64,000 nucleotides of DNA from Pyropia yezoensis (GCA_009829735.1 CM020620.1:248001-312000); one strand, 5' to 3'; shown: positions 49,120 through 60,341, counted from the stretch's first letter. Notes: generated from the letters alone by a model not told the origin. Translations and numbers: made by a program.

Positions 49120-51036
49120 CTAGCGTTCCATATGCCCACCCCCACCACTATAGGGACCGCCCGACCACGAACCCCCAGGGTCGTAGGCCGGTAGCGGAGG
49201 GGCGTAACCCACTCGGGAGGGCCCCGGAGTGGAAGCACTGGGAGGGGCCCGCCGACTCGCGGACCCATCCCCGTCGTAAGATAGATGTCCGGAGGTACTC
49301 CCTCCGTGACGCGGAAGCTGCTGCTGAGTCGACAGCAGCCGTTGGACAAACTCGTGTCCAACCGCGAGGCGAGTGACCTCAGCTGCCAATGACTGTCGCG
49401 CCGTGGCTGAGTCGCCCGACGCGAGGAAGTGACTGAAACGCCGGGTGACCCAAGCCAACGTGTCAAGGGAGGCCACGAGTGAGGCCTCCACCGTGGCGTC
49501 ATACATGATGGCTCCCAAGTTGGGAAGCATCTCGCCGACGCCACGCGCAATCGGCATGGGTACCGGAGCTCGGACCCGTAGCGAACCCAACGCCACGTCG
49601 GGGAAGGGCTCGAGGAACTGGAAGGGTGGAGCCTGAGTCGGCTCCACACCCCCCGAGGTCGGAGTCGCGACCCGCGGGGAAGACGTCGGCACAGCTCGCC
49701 CGCGGCTTCGAGGGGCTCCTCGATGAGCACCACGACGAGTCGTCGCCGATGACGTCGCCCACCCAGAGCCAGGGGGCGACGTAGAGGGAGTAACCCCCTC
49801 TGCGTAGGGAAGGGAAGAGTCCCCCAACCCCTCACGCAGGAGCAGCTGCCCCTGCATCAGAGTATGGGTGACATGGACGAACTCCCGGGGTGGCTCACTC
49901 TCCAACCCCGGCTCTGAACGCTTGTTGCGGCGGAGGAAGGGGTCCAGCTGCGCCCAATCGAGTCGATTGTGCAGGGTGACCATACCCTTGAGGAGGAACG
50001 GAGCCAGGTCCCCCGCGCCCAAGGCTAACCAGTGGAAGCCAAGGGTTTCCATACCCTCCACCAGAGCCGGTGGGAGGTGCCACAGGTAACCCCGATGGAC
50101 TACATCGGAGTACCAGCCCCGAGCCACCACGACCACCCAGTGCGTGGCGAGGTAGGCGAAGACCCGGTTACCCTCCGAGCTGGAGCGTAGCACGGAGCCA
50201 AAGTAGGCAACGAGGAGGGGGATCCGAGCCGGAAACCCGCAAGGTACCTCCACTGTCTCCCACCACCCTGGGAGAAGAGGGTACTGGTGCTCACGCTCCT
50301 CCAGAGGTACGTGGGTGAACTCCACCCGCGACCCGTGGATGAGGAAGCCCGAGGAGCCCCGGAGTCGGAACTCCTCTCGCACCACGCCGTGTTGGGCGTG
50401 GGCGTCCTCTCCGCCCAGGTAGGGACGGGGAAGGGCACACCACTCGGTAGACACAACCGCGTGGGTGTCGTCGATCTCCTTGTCGCCCGACCCCAAGGCG
50501 AGGGAGGTTGACAACGCCTGGACTTCAGGCGCGTCCGCCAGGCAGAGTAGCGCTGGTAGGTCGCAGACCACCCCATCAGGTAGAGTCACCTGGTTGGGGT
50601 ACCGACGAGTCCGGCGGTACCATACGTCGGTCCGCCGTGGCTCGGGGATGATCAAGTAGACATCCTTGAGCTTGCAGTCGGGAAGCTCCCCGACTGACTT
50701 GGGAGGCGCCCAGGCTCGGGGCCCCATAGGAGGACGGGGCCGCGGCGGGAGTAGCAGCCGTGACTCAGGAAGGCGGGGGATGGGAGTTACATCCCCTTCC
50801 GCCACCGGGTTGGAAGACCCATCCCCCGGTGGGACCACGGCCGAGGGGGCAGTAGGAGGTGATGGGGCGGGGACGGCTGAGGCGGCCGCCTCCGACCCTC
50901 GCCCGGGACGAGTCGTCTCCATGGCCGACCCCCGGCTGAGAGACTCCTCAGTCCCGAGGGCCTCCTCTCCCGTCCGTCGCTTGTCCGACAGAGACGTCGG
51001 AGACGGGGACAAAGGCCGACTCGGCTCACCCGCCAT
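49120..51036 (-). CDS. Antisense ORF of chromovirus B, 638 residues, unknown function
   Basis: This is the counterpart of the ORF at 36145-38061: same start (MAGEPSRPLSPSP), same length, no frameshift or stop. Differences are scattered substitutions, for example MGSGDVEIDGT in A versus LGSGDKEIDDT here, and VTRRVSHFLASGNSV versus VTRRFSHFLASGDSA. It is antisense to B's gag-pol and converges with it. I do not recognise its family. Integrity in both copies, while gag-pol is interrupted in both, suggests the frame is real. Confidence 0.75.
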   Translation of the reverse strand: MAGEPSRPLSPSPTSLSDKRRTGEEALGTEESLSRGSAMETTRPGRGSEAAASAVPAPSPPTAPSAVVPPGDGSSNPVAEGDVTPIPRLPESRLLLPPRPRPPMGPRAWAPPKSVGELPDCKLKDVYLIIPEPRRTDVWYRRTRRYPNQVTLPDGVVCDLPALLCLADAPEVQALSTSLALGSGDKEIDDTHAVVSTEWCALPRPYLGGEDAHAQHGVVREEFRLRGSSGFLIHGSRVEFTHVPLEEREHQYPLLPGWWETVEVPCGFPARIPLLVAYFGSVLRSSSEGNRVFAYLATHWVVVVARGWYSDVVHRGYLWHLPPALVEGMETLGFHWLALGAGDLAPFLLKGMVTLHNRLDWAQLDPFLRRNKRSEPGLESEPPREFVHVTHTLMQGQLLLREGLGDSSLPYAEGVTPSTSPPGSGWATSSATTRRGAHRGAPRSRGRAVPTSSPRVATPTSGGVEPTQAPPFQFLEPFPDVALGSLRVRAPVPMPIARGVGEMLPNLGAIMYDATVEASLVASLDTLAWVTRRFSHFLASGDSATARQSLAAEVTRLAVGHEFVQRLLSTQQQLPRHGGSTSGHLSYDGDGSASRRAPPSASTPGPSRVGYAPPLPAYDPGGSWSGGPYSGGGGHMER

Positions 51037-52042
51037 CACGCGACCAACCTTGACCGACTCGGTGAGGTTGAGCACGGGGGGGGACACGACCCGCCCCCCT
51101 CCGACGACAACCAACCTGACCGACTCGGTGAGGTAGAGCAAGGGGGGGGGACACGACCCACACCCCCCACCGACAACGAAGAAGCCCGACACAAGGGGCA
51201 GCGCGGGGAAGACACAACCCCGCCAACGAGGACAAAGGGGGGGGAACACAAACCCCACGCCCCCACCGGACAACGAAGACGCCCGACACAGGGCGGAAGG
51301 GGGAAGACACCACCCCAACCAACGACACCAACCGCACGGCGGGAAGAGACAGACCCGCCGACGCGAGGGAGCAGCGGCGGGAAGGCACACACCCGCCCGC
51401 ACACACGAAGGGGAGAGAAGACCCCCGCACCGGCGGCCGAGTCCCACCGCCGGCGACCGAGTGCAACACCCCCAACTCGGGGTGCGCACACCCCTCAACC
51501 CTGACTAGAAAGGGGGGGAAGGAGTGAGGAACACCCCGCAGAGAGCCAGCTGGGGGTGATCGAGCTGAAGGGGGGGACACAACCCGACCCCCGAGAGCAA
51601 CCGTACCCCAACTGAAGGGGCAGGTGCAGGTCGACGTTCCGAGTGAGAACGTCGACGCCCTACTCCTCCAGTTGAGGGGCAGGGGGTGTGGCGGAGGTAC
51701 GCCGACACCCAGATTAGGGGGCTCACCCACACGTGAGTCCACCCGTGGAGCACCCTGACCAGGTGGGGGGACGACTTTCCCCCACACCTGTTTCGCGTGG
51801 AGGGGGCTCCTCTACCCAGTGTCAGGGCAGAGAGCGCACCCCACGGAGAGGGACTGCCTCTCCCGGAGGGCCCCGCCGGACGCGAGTGCAACCCCGGCGT
51901 AACCCTGGTGCACGCTAGACGCCAGCGATGCACCGTACTTTGCATCTCAACTCGGGAATTGCATCCTTCCTCTCCCGGTCACTGCGACTCGCCGCTGATT
52001 GGACGTCCACCGGGACGGCTGGACTTTTTGAGAAGGGGGAAA
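51037..52042. other. Long 3' non-coding region of element B
   Basis: This corresponds to element A 34970-36144 reversed. It includes the GTCGACGTT/AACGTCGAC hairpin (51630-51656), some minisatellite-like units and the PPT GAGAAGGGGGAAA just before the LTR at 52043. Confidence 0.7.
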
Positions 52043-52510
52043 TGTGGGAGATTGGGCCGGAATTCAGGTACCAATACTTTGAAGATTCGGGTCAAGTGGA
52101 CCTGACCGGAAGTCGAAATTCACCCGACCCACGATGGTGAAACTTCTGACTTCTGGACGGAAATTCGACTAGGACTTCCGACATACTAGAGCAGGGTAAT
52201 GCTGCTGGTATTTGTTTCTTGGGATTTTTTGCACGGGAGCCAGACGGATTTCTACGCTTTGAGTGCTTTTGCATGTGGAGTGATATGATTGGTTTGTTTG
52301 AGGGTTCATTTTCTGAGTGTTTTGAGGGGTTGCGTGAGCGTGTGAGGAGGGTTGATAAGGAGGGACAGCAAGGCGGGGAGGGCCCACCTTGGCTGGCCAA
52401 GCAAGAAAACACCGTCTGGCTCCGACACATCTTGTTCGTGCCTTGGTGAGTGGACCCGCTCACCACACGCAAGTTCCGTGTTCGGCGGTGGACGTGCTTG
52501 CTTCCGGTGT
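52043..52510 (+). repeat. Incomplete LTR before assembly gap
   Basis: The first ~470 bp of the LTR, cut off by the N run. The last ~30 bases before the gap carry extra differences (CAAGTTCCGTGTTCGG versus CAAGTCGCGTGTTCGG), as expected at a poor contig end. Confidence 0.85.
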
Positions 52511-53010
52511 NNNNNNNNNNNNNNNNNNNNNNNNNNNNNNNNNNNNNNNNNNNNNNNNNNNNNNNNNNNNNNNNNNNNNNNNNNNNNNNNNNNNNNNNNN
52601 NNNNNNNNNNNNNNNNNNNNNNNNNNNNNNNNNNNNNNNNNNNNNNNNNNNNNNNNNNNNNNNNNNNNNNNNNNNNNNNNNNNNNNNNNNNNNNNNNNNN
52701 NNNNNNNNNNNNNNNNNNNNNNNNNNNNNNNNNNNNNNNNNNNNNNNNNNNNNNNNNNNNNNNNNNNNNNNNNNNNNNNNNNNNNNNNNNNNNNNNNNNN
52801 NNNNNNNNNNNNNNNNNNNNNNNNNNNNNNNNNNNNNNNNNNNNNNNNNNNNNNNNNNNNNNNNNNNNNNNNNNNNNNNNNNNNNNNNNNNNNNNNNNNN
52901 NNNNNNNNNNNNNNNNNNNNNNNNNNNNNNNNNNNNNNNNNNNNNNNNNNNNNNNNNNNNNNNNNNNNNNNNNNNNNNNNNNNNNNNNNNNNNNNNNNNN
53001 NNNNNNNNNN
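52511..53010. other. Assembly gap, exactly 500 N
   Basis: Five hundred N. The sequence after it restarts at a point already present at 51593, so the gap probably represents an unresolved overlap of unknown true size. Confidence 0.95.
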
Positions 53011-53458
53011 GAGAGCAACCGTACCCCAACTGAAGGGGCAGGTGCAGGTCGACGTTCCGAGTGAGAACGTCGACGCCCTACTCCTCCAGTTGAGGGGCAG
53101 GGGGTGTGGCGGAGGTACGCCGACACCCAGATTAGGGGGCTCACCCACACGTGAGTCCACCCGTGGAGCACCCTGACCAGGTGGGGGGACGACTTTCCCC
53201 CACACCTGTTTCGCGTGGAGGGGGCTCCTCTACCCAGTGTCAGGGCAGAGAGCGCACCCCCACGGAGAGGGACTGCCTCTCCCGGAGGGCCCCGCCGGAC
53301 GCGAGTGCAACCCCGGCGTAACCCTGGTGCACGCTAGACGCCAGCGATGCACCGTACTTTGCATCTCAACTCGGGAATTGCATCCTCCTCTCCCGGTCAC
53401 TGCGACTCGCCGCTGATTGGACGTCACCGGGACGGCTGGACTTTTGAGAAGGGGGAAA
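53011..53458. repeat. Second copy of element B 3' region after gap
   Basis: Matches 51593-52042 almost base for base, with a few one-base indels in runs (for example CTTTTTGAG versus CTTTTGAG). Likely the same locus sequenced twice. Confidence 0.85.
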
Positions 53459-53995
53459 TGTGGGAGATTGGGCCGGAATTCGGTACCAATACTTTGAAGA
53501 TTCGGGTCAAGTGGACCTGACCGGAAGTCGAAATTCACCCGACCCACGATGGTGAAACTTCTGACTTCTGGACGGAAGTTCGACTAGGACTTCCGACATA
53601 CTAGAGCAGGGTAATGCTGCTGGTATTTGTTTCTTGGGATTTTTGCACGGGAGCCAGACGGATTTCTACGCTTTGAGTGCTTTGCATGTGGAGTGATATG
53701 ATTGGTTTGTTTGAGGGTTCATTTTCTGAGTGTTTTTGAGGGGTTGCGTGAGCGTGTGAGGAGGGTTGATAAGGAGGGACAGCAAGGCGGGGAGGGCCCA
53801 CCTTGGCTGGCCAAGCAAGAAAACACCGTCTGGCTCCGACACATCTTGTTCGTGCCTTGGTGAGTGGACCCGCTCACCACACGCAAGTCGCGTGTTCGGC
53901 GGTCTGGACGTGCTTGGCTTCCGGGTCCCAGTTGGGATATCGGCAATATCCTCTTCCTTCCCTGACTCGGGGTGGTGGTTGGGAGTACTGCTACA
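53459..53995 (+). repeat. 3' LTR of element B
   Basis: 537 bp, from TGTGGGAGATTGGG to GCTACA, followed by the CTCTC duplication. It is the true right end of element B. Confidence 0.92.
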
Positions 53996-54000
53996 CTCTC

Positions 54001-55563
54001 AGTCGAACGTCCAGAGTGGGGCATTGGGCTGCCCAGTGTCCCGACTTGGAACACTGCCAACACGGCCGATCACTCATTGACGCCGATGGCCCGCTTTTCC
54101 CTGTGACTTATCAGGGATAGCGGCCACCATACCTTCCGTCTCTCGAGTTGAGGACGAAGGTACTGTAGGGTACGTCCGCGTGTAGGAAGGCACCCTTGCA
54201 GTTCTGCGGAAGCGACTTGCTTCCACTCCCTTAACTTCTTTCTCTCGTTCCTTCCGCTGCTCAGACACGAGCCAGCGGTACTCATCACCCTTAGTCTGGG
54301 CGATGCGTGCCAACTCCGCCAGAGTCATGGTCGGAGTATTACGCTCTCGCACAGTCGCTCGAGCTGCTCGGTGGACACCCTCCACAAAGCGTCCCTTAAT
54401 GACTCCTTGGGGATATAGGAATCCACAGAGGACGTTCAGCTGACGGAGTCGTTCAGCGAACTCCCGTTCCTCTTCACCCTTACTCTGGGTGGCGCGGTTG
54501 AATTCTTCAACCTGCACAGCCAAGGAAGCCTCGTCTGCGTGAAGACGAAGGATCCAATTAACCAACTCCAGGTAGGAAGTCACCTCACCCGGATTCCCAC
54601 CATGCCGACTTGGCATGACGTTCATCACCTCGGAGCGGAGTGGCTCCTTGGTGAAGTCCTGAAGCATGAAAAACGCTTCAGCTTCAGAGACATCATTGTC
54701 ATCGCAGGCTTTTGCGAACTTCCGCAAAAACTGGAAGACCTTCAGGGGTGGTGTCCCGTCCCATTCTGAACGGACCCCGAAGGATTGCGCAACGTGTTTC
54801 TTGCGCCGGCCCAGGGTACGGGCCTGACTATTCGAGTAGGTCAACGACTTGTTGACCAACCCATATGTCTCACAGTCGAAGACATCCTTGAACAATGGAT
54901 TATTCACCACTATCTTTCCTGGGACGACTTTAGTCCCAAGACGGTCCGTGTGAGTCACACGACCACGTCGGGTAAGATCCTCTTCACCCGACTTGCCACT
55001 TGTAGAGGACTCAGACTCTGAGTCCACCTCACGACGGAGAGTACATCGTATCTCCCGTCGCTTCTGACGCCTCGAGGCCTGCTCAGGCGGAGGGGTGTTC
55101 CCCTTCAACGCCTTCCCCACCTCCTCTCGCACGACTTGTGCGATGGCAGTCATCACCGAGTCATCCACGATACCGGATGACCCAGGTGGAGCTTGACTCG
55201 AGCTCCCTCCCGGTCCTTCCGGCACCAGTCGTGGCGCGGACCCACCAACCCGGGGTACGGAACTCCCCGTCCCGTCACGTCTGCCGGTCGGCGGTCCCAT
55301 GCCGAAGTGAGTGTCGTCACTCCCCGAAGAGGTTGCCGGAGCCTGACGCTGGCTCGGCGCTCCCACCGGAGAAGGGCGAACTCCGCCCGTCTCTTCCGGG
55401 GACGGCCTGGGAAGGAACCTGGCCGACCGCCGTCGGGGTCCAACCTCTGGACCCACCACATCCGCACTGCCCGGCCTGGGTGGTACTCCGCCCGTCGGGG
55501 AGGACTACGCTCCCCCTCCCCAGGTACACTCGGCGCAATGGGGGGGTCTCCCTCACCAGCCAT
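54001..55563 (-). pseudogene. gag: 5' part of element A gag, two frameshifts
   Basis: Starts at ATG 55561-55563 (MAGEGDPPIA). A G4 run at 55497-55500 (C4 in coding sense; C5 in B) shifts the frame early, and a C3 run at 54090-54092 (four in B) shifts it again before the zinc knuckle. The knuckle is still present in another frame. Element B interrupts the rest. The capsid-like region between the shifts is intact and near identical to B's. Confidence 0.9.
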
Positions 55564-55880
55564 CTCCACAAGAGTCACGTGGAGTCAACCAAAACGACCA
55601 AACGGTGTCCAGAGTCGGGGATCGTCAGCTAGGGAGTTCCTAGAGCACGTTCCACCCCTCCACCTACCTCAAGGAAGGCGGTGAGGTTTCCCGAAACTCC
55701 GGGTCTCCCACCAAGACTCACGGTGGCCAACCTCGTCACCCAGCGAACGCTCGGAACGTAGGCGAGTCGATCGTGTCACCGGAAGTCTCGGTGCCGAAGG
55801 GGGAGAGGGGCCAACTTGGTCCCGTCTCCGTTCAAGGGAGGTACCAAAGTCGATATCCTCTCCCCCGCTGATCCACCAAC

Positions 55881-56421
55881 TGTAGCAGTACTCCCAACCA
55901 CCAACCCCGAGTCAGGGAAGGAAGAGGAGTATTGCCGATATCCCAACTTGGGACACCGGAAGCAAGCACGTCCAGACCGCCGAACACGCGACTTGCGTGT
56001 GGTGAGCGGGTCCACTCACCAAGGCACGAACAAGATGTGTCGGAGCCAGACGGTGTTTACTTGCTTCGCCAGCCAAGGTGGGCCCCACCCCGCCTTGCTG
56101 TCCCTCCTTATCAACCCTCCTCACACGCTCACGAAACCCCTCAAAACACTCAGAAAATGAACCCTCAAACAAACCAATCATAACACTCCACGTGCAAAGC
56201 ACTCAAAGCGTAGAAAATCCGTCTGGCTCCCGTGCAAAAATCCCAAGAAACAAATACCAGCAGCATTACCCTGCTCTAGTATGTCGGAAGTCCTAGTCGA
56301 ACTTCCGTCCAGAAGTCAGAAGTTTCACCACCGTGGGTCGGGTGAACTTCGACTTCCGGTCAGGTCCACTTGACCCGAATCTCCAAAGTATTGGTACCGA
56401 ATTCCGGCCCAATCTCCCACA
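55881..56421 (-). repeat. 5' LTR of element A
   Basis: 541 bp. On the minus strand it is followed by the same primer-binding sequence as in B. The plus-strand right edge CCCACA abuts GGTAC, the target duplication shared with 34426-34430. Confidence 0.93.
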
Positions 56422-56760
56422 GGTACGGCCGCCACTCCACTCACTCCTCTGCCCCTTCCACCTCCCCCGCGCCGGATGCGAGCGCGACAGTGGCGCCCGG
56501 AGCACGTCCGTAGATTGCAAGCGCATGCTGTTCGTTCGTGTGTGGGTGATGCGCAGAGGTAGCTCCGCGCCGGCGGCGCGGTGCGCGCGCCACGGCCCGC
56601 CTTGGGAGCCCGGACCGGTTTTGACGAGTGCGCCTGCACGACCGGCTTCCCTCCCATTTTTTCGACTGTCCCCTCTGTCTCCCCTCATTGGTGGTCCGGC
56701 CTGTTCCCATTGGATCCCACGCTCTATGACCATGTTCCTTCCTCCACCCTCTGTTTCCAG

Positions 56761-57640
56761 GAGTATGGCATGGCCGCAGACAACGTGGATGCTGCTTGGA
56801 TAGTCGTCTCCGCCGTCCTCAACTCTGCCGTCATGGTCAGCTTGCACCCCGCCACCTTCGCCTCCCATCGCCCCCTCTGTCAGCGAGGCAGCGGCGGGCG
56901 TCGACGTCGCGACCGCAGCCACCTGCCACCCCCCCGGACAATCTCGACCCCCCGGCGGGTCGTGGTTAGACATTACCTCTTTTCCGCCGCTGCCGTCGTT
57001 ACTGCCGTCGACGCTCCCCACCCCCACCGCCGCCGGCGGCAACAGCGCCGGTGGTGGCGGGGGCGGCCGCCGCGGCCTACGCCTGGGGGTGCTGCCCCTG
57101 ACGTCTGGGCCTGCGCCCCTCCCCCCCGGCACTGAGCGGACGGCGCAGGCAGAGGTGGCCGCCCAGCGCGCGTCGGCGACGATGCTGCGGGACACGCTGC
57201 TTCTCCCGCTGCGGGCGGTGCTGGCCGCCACAGAGGTGCAAAAGGGGGCGCTCGCCGCCGCCCTCACCGCCGCCACCACCCCCACCACCGGTGCCCCGCC
57301 GGCGTCCTCTGCTGGCCGCGGCGGCGGCGGGGGCGGGGCTGTTGCCGCTGCTGCCGCGGACCACCCCCGGGGCGCCCGCGGCTGCTGCGTCCGCGGCTGC
57401 AGCGCCACGCCCGCGGGGGTTGAGGTCGCGGCCGCCCCGTTTGATGCCGCAGCCTTTGAGGCGGCGACGACCGCGGGGCCGCCCATCGTCGCGGATCCAG
57501 CCCCCGTCCCAGCGTGGGGCCGCCGCCGCCGCCGCCGCCCAGCGTCGGCGACGGCCGCCGCATCGGCGGAAGCGGCGGCGTCGGACGCAGCGGCGGCGGC
57601 AGCGGCGGCGGCAGCGGCTGCGGCGGCGGCGCCCGCCTGA
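56761..57640 (+). CDS. 3' exon(s) of the XLF/NHEJ1-like protein
   Basis: After the acceptor CTGTTTCCAG (ends 56760) the exon reads EYGMAADNVDAAWIVVSAVL in the phase left by exon 1. Within the next ~150 bp the likely coding frame changes, by a short intron or a run-length error. It continues as GLRLGVLPLTSGPAPLPP, then a predicted helix (TMLRDTLLLPLRAVLAATEV, then QKGALAAAL) and VEVAAAPFDAAAFEAAT, to a TGA at 57638-57640. In XLF the head domain is followed by a coiled coil of similar pattern and a PF-x-x-x-x-F motif. The Ala-rich tail is low complexity. Assignment is moderate; no C-terminal Ku-binding motif is obvious. Confidence 0.45.
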
Positions 57641-57754
57641 GCCGCCACGCTGGCCGCGGCGCCCGCCGCGGTGCGGGCGGCGCTGGTGGCACCACCTACA
57701 GACGACGGGGTGACCATCGTGGCGGCGGGTGCGGCGGCGGCTGTCGCAGCTGCC

Positions 57755-57787
<33 letters not shown>

Positions 57788-57825
57788 GCCACCGCCGCCC
57801 CCACCGTCACCGACACCACGACCGC

Positions 57826-58582
57826 CATGGCAGGGGGCGGCAGCACGGGGCGGGAGGAGGGCGCGCCGTCCGCGTCGTCCCCTGGCGGGGGTATCTCTGC
57901 ACGGGTGGGTGCCCTGGGCCTGGGCGGCCCGACAGCAGCTGCGGGTGCAGGGCCGCCGCCGTCTCCACCACCGGTGCCGTCGCCGTTGCCGTCTCCGTCG
58001 CTGCTAACACCACCACTGCCGCCACCGCAATCGCCGCTGACGCCGGCGCCGGCGGCGCCGGCGGCGCTGGTAGCGGCGCCGCCTCTGTCGGTGCTGGCCC
58101 CGGCCGCGGCAGGCGGCATGCGTACAGCCGCGGCGGCCGCGGCCATTGCATCGACGACAGCGTCGTCGGGGGCCACCGCGGCGGCCTTTCTGGTCCTCTA
58201 CGCCTTCGCCGTGGCGCCCGAGCGGTTCCCGACACTGCCCGCCGACACGGGGCCGGTGCTGCTGCCGTCGGCCACGGGGACGGACCGGCCCGATTGGGCC
58301 AGAGCAGATGGTCTCCCGTCGCTGCCGCCGCCGCCGCCGCCGCCGCTGCCGCTGCCGCCGCCGCCGCTGCCGCCGGCATCGTCGGCTGCAGAGGGGGGAG
58401 GGGCGCCTGGCTCGACCACCAGACAGCCCGGGCGGCTGCCGGTGCGGCGGCAGCTGTTTAAGAAGCGAGAGGGGGCAGAGGGGGTGGCCGTCATGGAGGG
58501 GGGGGAGGAGTGGGCGACGGGGGGACTGGTGTGTGAATGGGGGGATGGAGCGTGGGTGGTGGCGGAGCAGGCGAGTCGCTGA
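57826..58582 (+). CDS. Ala/Pro-rich open frame, unrecognised
   Basis: From ATG 57826 (MAGGGSTGREEG) the frame is open to TGA 58580-58582. The one non-low-complexity phrase is GATAAAFLVLYAFAVAPERF, followed by PVLLPSATGTDRPDWARADG, and there is a basic tail (RLPVRRQLFKKREG). The opposite strand is also open, so strand choice is weak. It may be the 3' part of the XLF-like gene, a separate gene, or nothing. Confidence 0.2.
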
Positions 58583-60341
58583 ATGCCGTGGGCGCGACAG
58601 CGCTCCCCGCTGCCCGTGGTGGTGGTGTCGTCGGCCGGTGTGGGGCGTGTGCAGCCAGACACTGACGGTGGGGTGGGAAATCCGCTGCCGGCCGTGCGCC
58701 TCATTTGCCCGATAGATAGGCATGTACCTGTACTTAACGGGATCCCGTCTTGGCTCTTGATCCGTCTGCCCTGCCAGCCTCTGGGGGATCTCGACTGGGG
58801 GGCAGGATCGCGCCCCCCCTTGCGTGCGTGGGTCACCCGTCCACACAGCAACCGCCGACAGGCACATACGCGAGAGGGGCCGACGCCCCCCGGCGATCCC
58901 AGCCACTGGTGTGGGAGCCCAGTTGGCTTGCGTGGGCGGCATGGGCACTGCAGAGCGGCCACTGCATCCCAAACAAACCCCCGCCGCTTGGCGCACCCCC
59001 CCCCACGCACGCTTTTTTTCGGGACGGCTGCGGCGCACGTGGGCCCAGACGCACCTGACGCCACCCCCCCGCTCAGCTGACGTCTTGGCCGCGCAAAAAA
59101 GAGGCGGTCGGCTGTCGCTACAGACTGCCACGATTTGGCCATCGGGCGATTGGGAGCGCTCGGTCACCCGCGCAGGCGGCACATAAAAATACCAACCCAG
59201 CTGGGCGTTGGAGCAGGGGGTTAGCATGTAGCCCCCCCCCCCCAGCACCTAAATACCACTTCCCTGCCCCACCACCACGGGAGGCGGGGGCGGCGAAAAG
59301 GCGGTATCATCCACGATGGATCACTCACACGGGCCCCGGTCAACCGCCCTCGCACACCGTGGTGAGCTGCAGAAACAGGCAGTGGTGGTGGGTGGTCCAC
59401 GCCAGGAAAGACGACGGATGCCGCTGTGACACCCCCCACCGTCCAAACGCGGAGCGGGCTCTGAGGTCCCGAGGCACATCGCCTCCCTTATTGGAAGGCT
59501 GCCAGTGTCACGCTGGATCGCCACTCCCAGCCCCCCCCCCACGCCCGCCGTCGACGTTGGCCTCTTCCTCTCTTGTGGGAGCAGGCAGCCGTCGACGGGA
59601 CTACCACGCGCGCTCGGCGCGTCCCCCCTCCGACCCCCTCCCCAACGCAGCCAGCGTGGCCCACTGGCTATGTAGCAAAGTAGAACACCAGACCCCCTCG
59701 AGGCGTCCCTACTGACCGGCCATTCCCAACACGACCCCCAACGGCATACAGTGGACACCCGTCCCGTCGGGTGACTGGTCCAGCCCACCCTCCTCTCCCC
59801 CCTCTTCCCGGCCGCCGCCGCGGGCCGCGGCACGCCTCCCCACCGCCTCCACCGTCCACGTTCCCCCCCCCTCCCAGTAGGTGGCGGGTGGCCCGCCGTG
59901 CTCCCCCCCACGCCCCCCAGTTCCCCATCCCCCCCTTCCCCCCCCTCTCTCCCGGCACCGCCTGTGACTGGCGTCGTCGTCCTCCACCACCCCTCCTCCG
60001 CCCCCGCCAACGGCGTGGCGACAGAAGCCGCGGCGACCGCGGTGAGCGCGTGCGCGCGCACGGCAGCGAGCGGCGCGGCGCCACGCCCGACGCCTGGCCG
60101 CGGCTCCTCCGCCTCCCCCTCTGCGCAGCACGCACACGCCGTCGCGCCCGCCGGCCTTTTTTTTTTTTTTTGGACTCGGGCGTGGTAGGCTCCCCCCCCC
60201 GCCCCTTCCCCCCCCCCCCCCCCCCTCCCCCCCTCCCCCTTGCTCCCCGCCCCCCCCCCCCACCTTTTCCCGCTCTTTCTTTTGCCGGTGGCGGCAGCAG
60301 CCGGGACGGGGGGGGGCCGGCCACCGCCGCTCCCCGCCGCC
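58583..60341. other. No supported gene
   Basis: GC-rich sequence with C-runs, an A6 block near 59095 and T-runs near 59010 and 60160. Long minus-strand frames are proline/arginine low complexity or overlap the plus-strand gene after 60342. It probably holds the 5' flank of the next gene. Confidence 0.4.

Larger units (their letters stand above)
42345..53995 (+). mobile_element. Ty3/gypsy chromovirus B (plus strand), nested in element A gag
   Basis: The element begins with an LTR at 42345 and ends with an LTR at 53995, flanked by CTCTC (42340-42344, 53996-54000). It belongs to the same family as A, in opposite orientation, and is therefore younger as an insertion. Order: LTR, gag, pol, antisense ORF (minus), long 3' region, LTR. 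A 500-N gap with duplicated flanks at 51593-53925 inflates its length; the real element is probably ~10.2 kb. Confidence 0.92.
34431..56421 (-). mobile_element. Ty3/gypsy chromovirus A (minus strand), containing nested element B
   Basis: LTRs (34431-34969 and 55881-56421) have TG...CA ends and are flanked by the 5-bp duplication GGTAC (34426-34430, 56422-56426). On the minus strand the order is LTR, gag, pol (PR-RT-RH-INT-chromodomain), antisense ORF, PPT, LTR. The 3' PPT is GAGAAAGGGGAAA (34970-34982 reversed). Element B is inserted in gag at CTCTC. Without B, element A is ~10.3 kb. It is inactive: gag is frameshifted twice and split, protease has a 72-bp deletion, and integrase has a nonsense codon. 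Confidence 0.92.

Noticed and set aside
52092-53205. Open frames spanning the N run
   Set aside because: They exist only because N codons are not read as stops.
56293-58176. 627-codon minus-strand frame over the XLF-like 3' exons
   Set aside because: It extends into the LTR and is mostly Ala/Gly; the plus-strand reading gives a splice acceptor and ordered XLF-like features.
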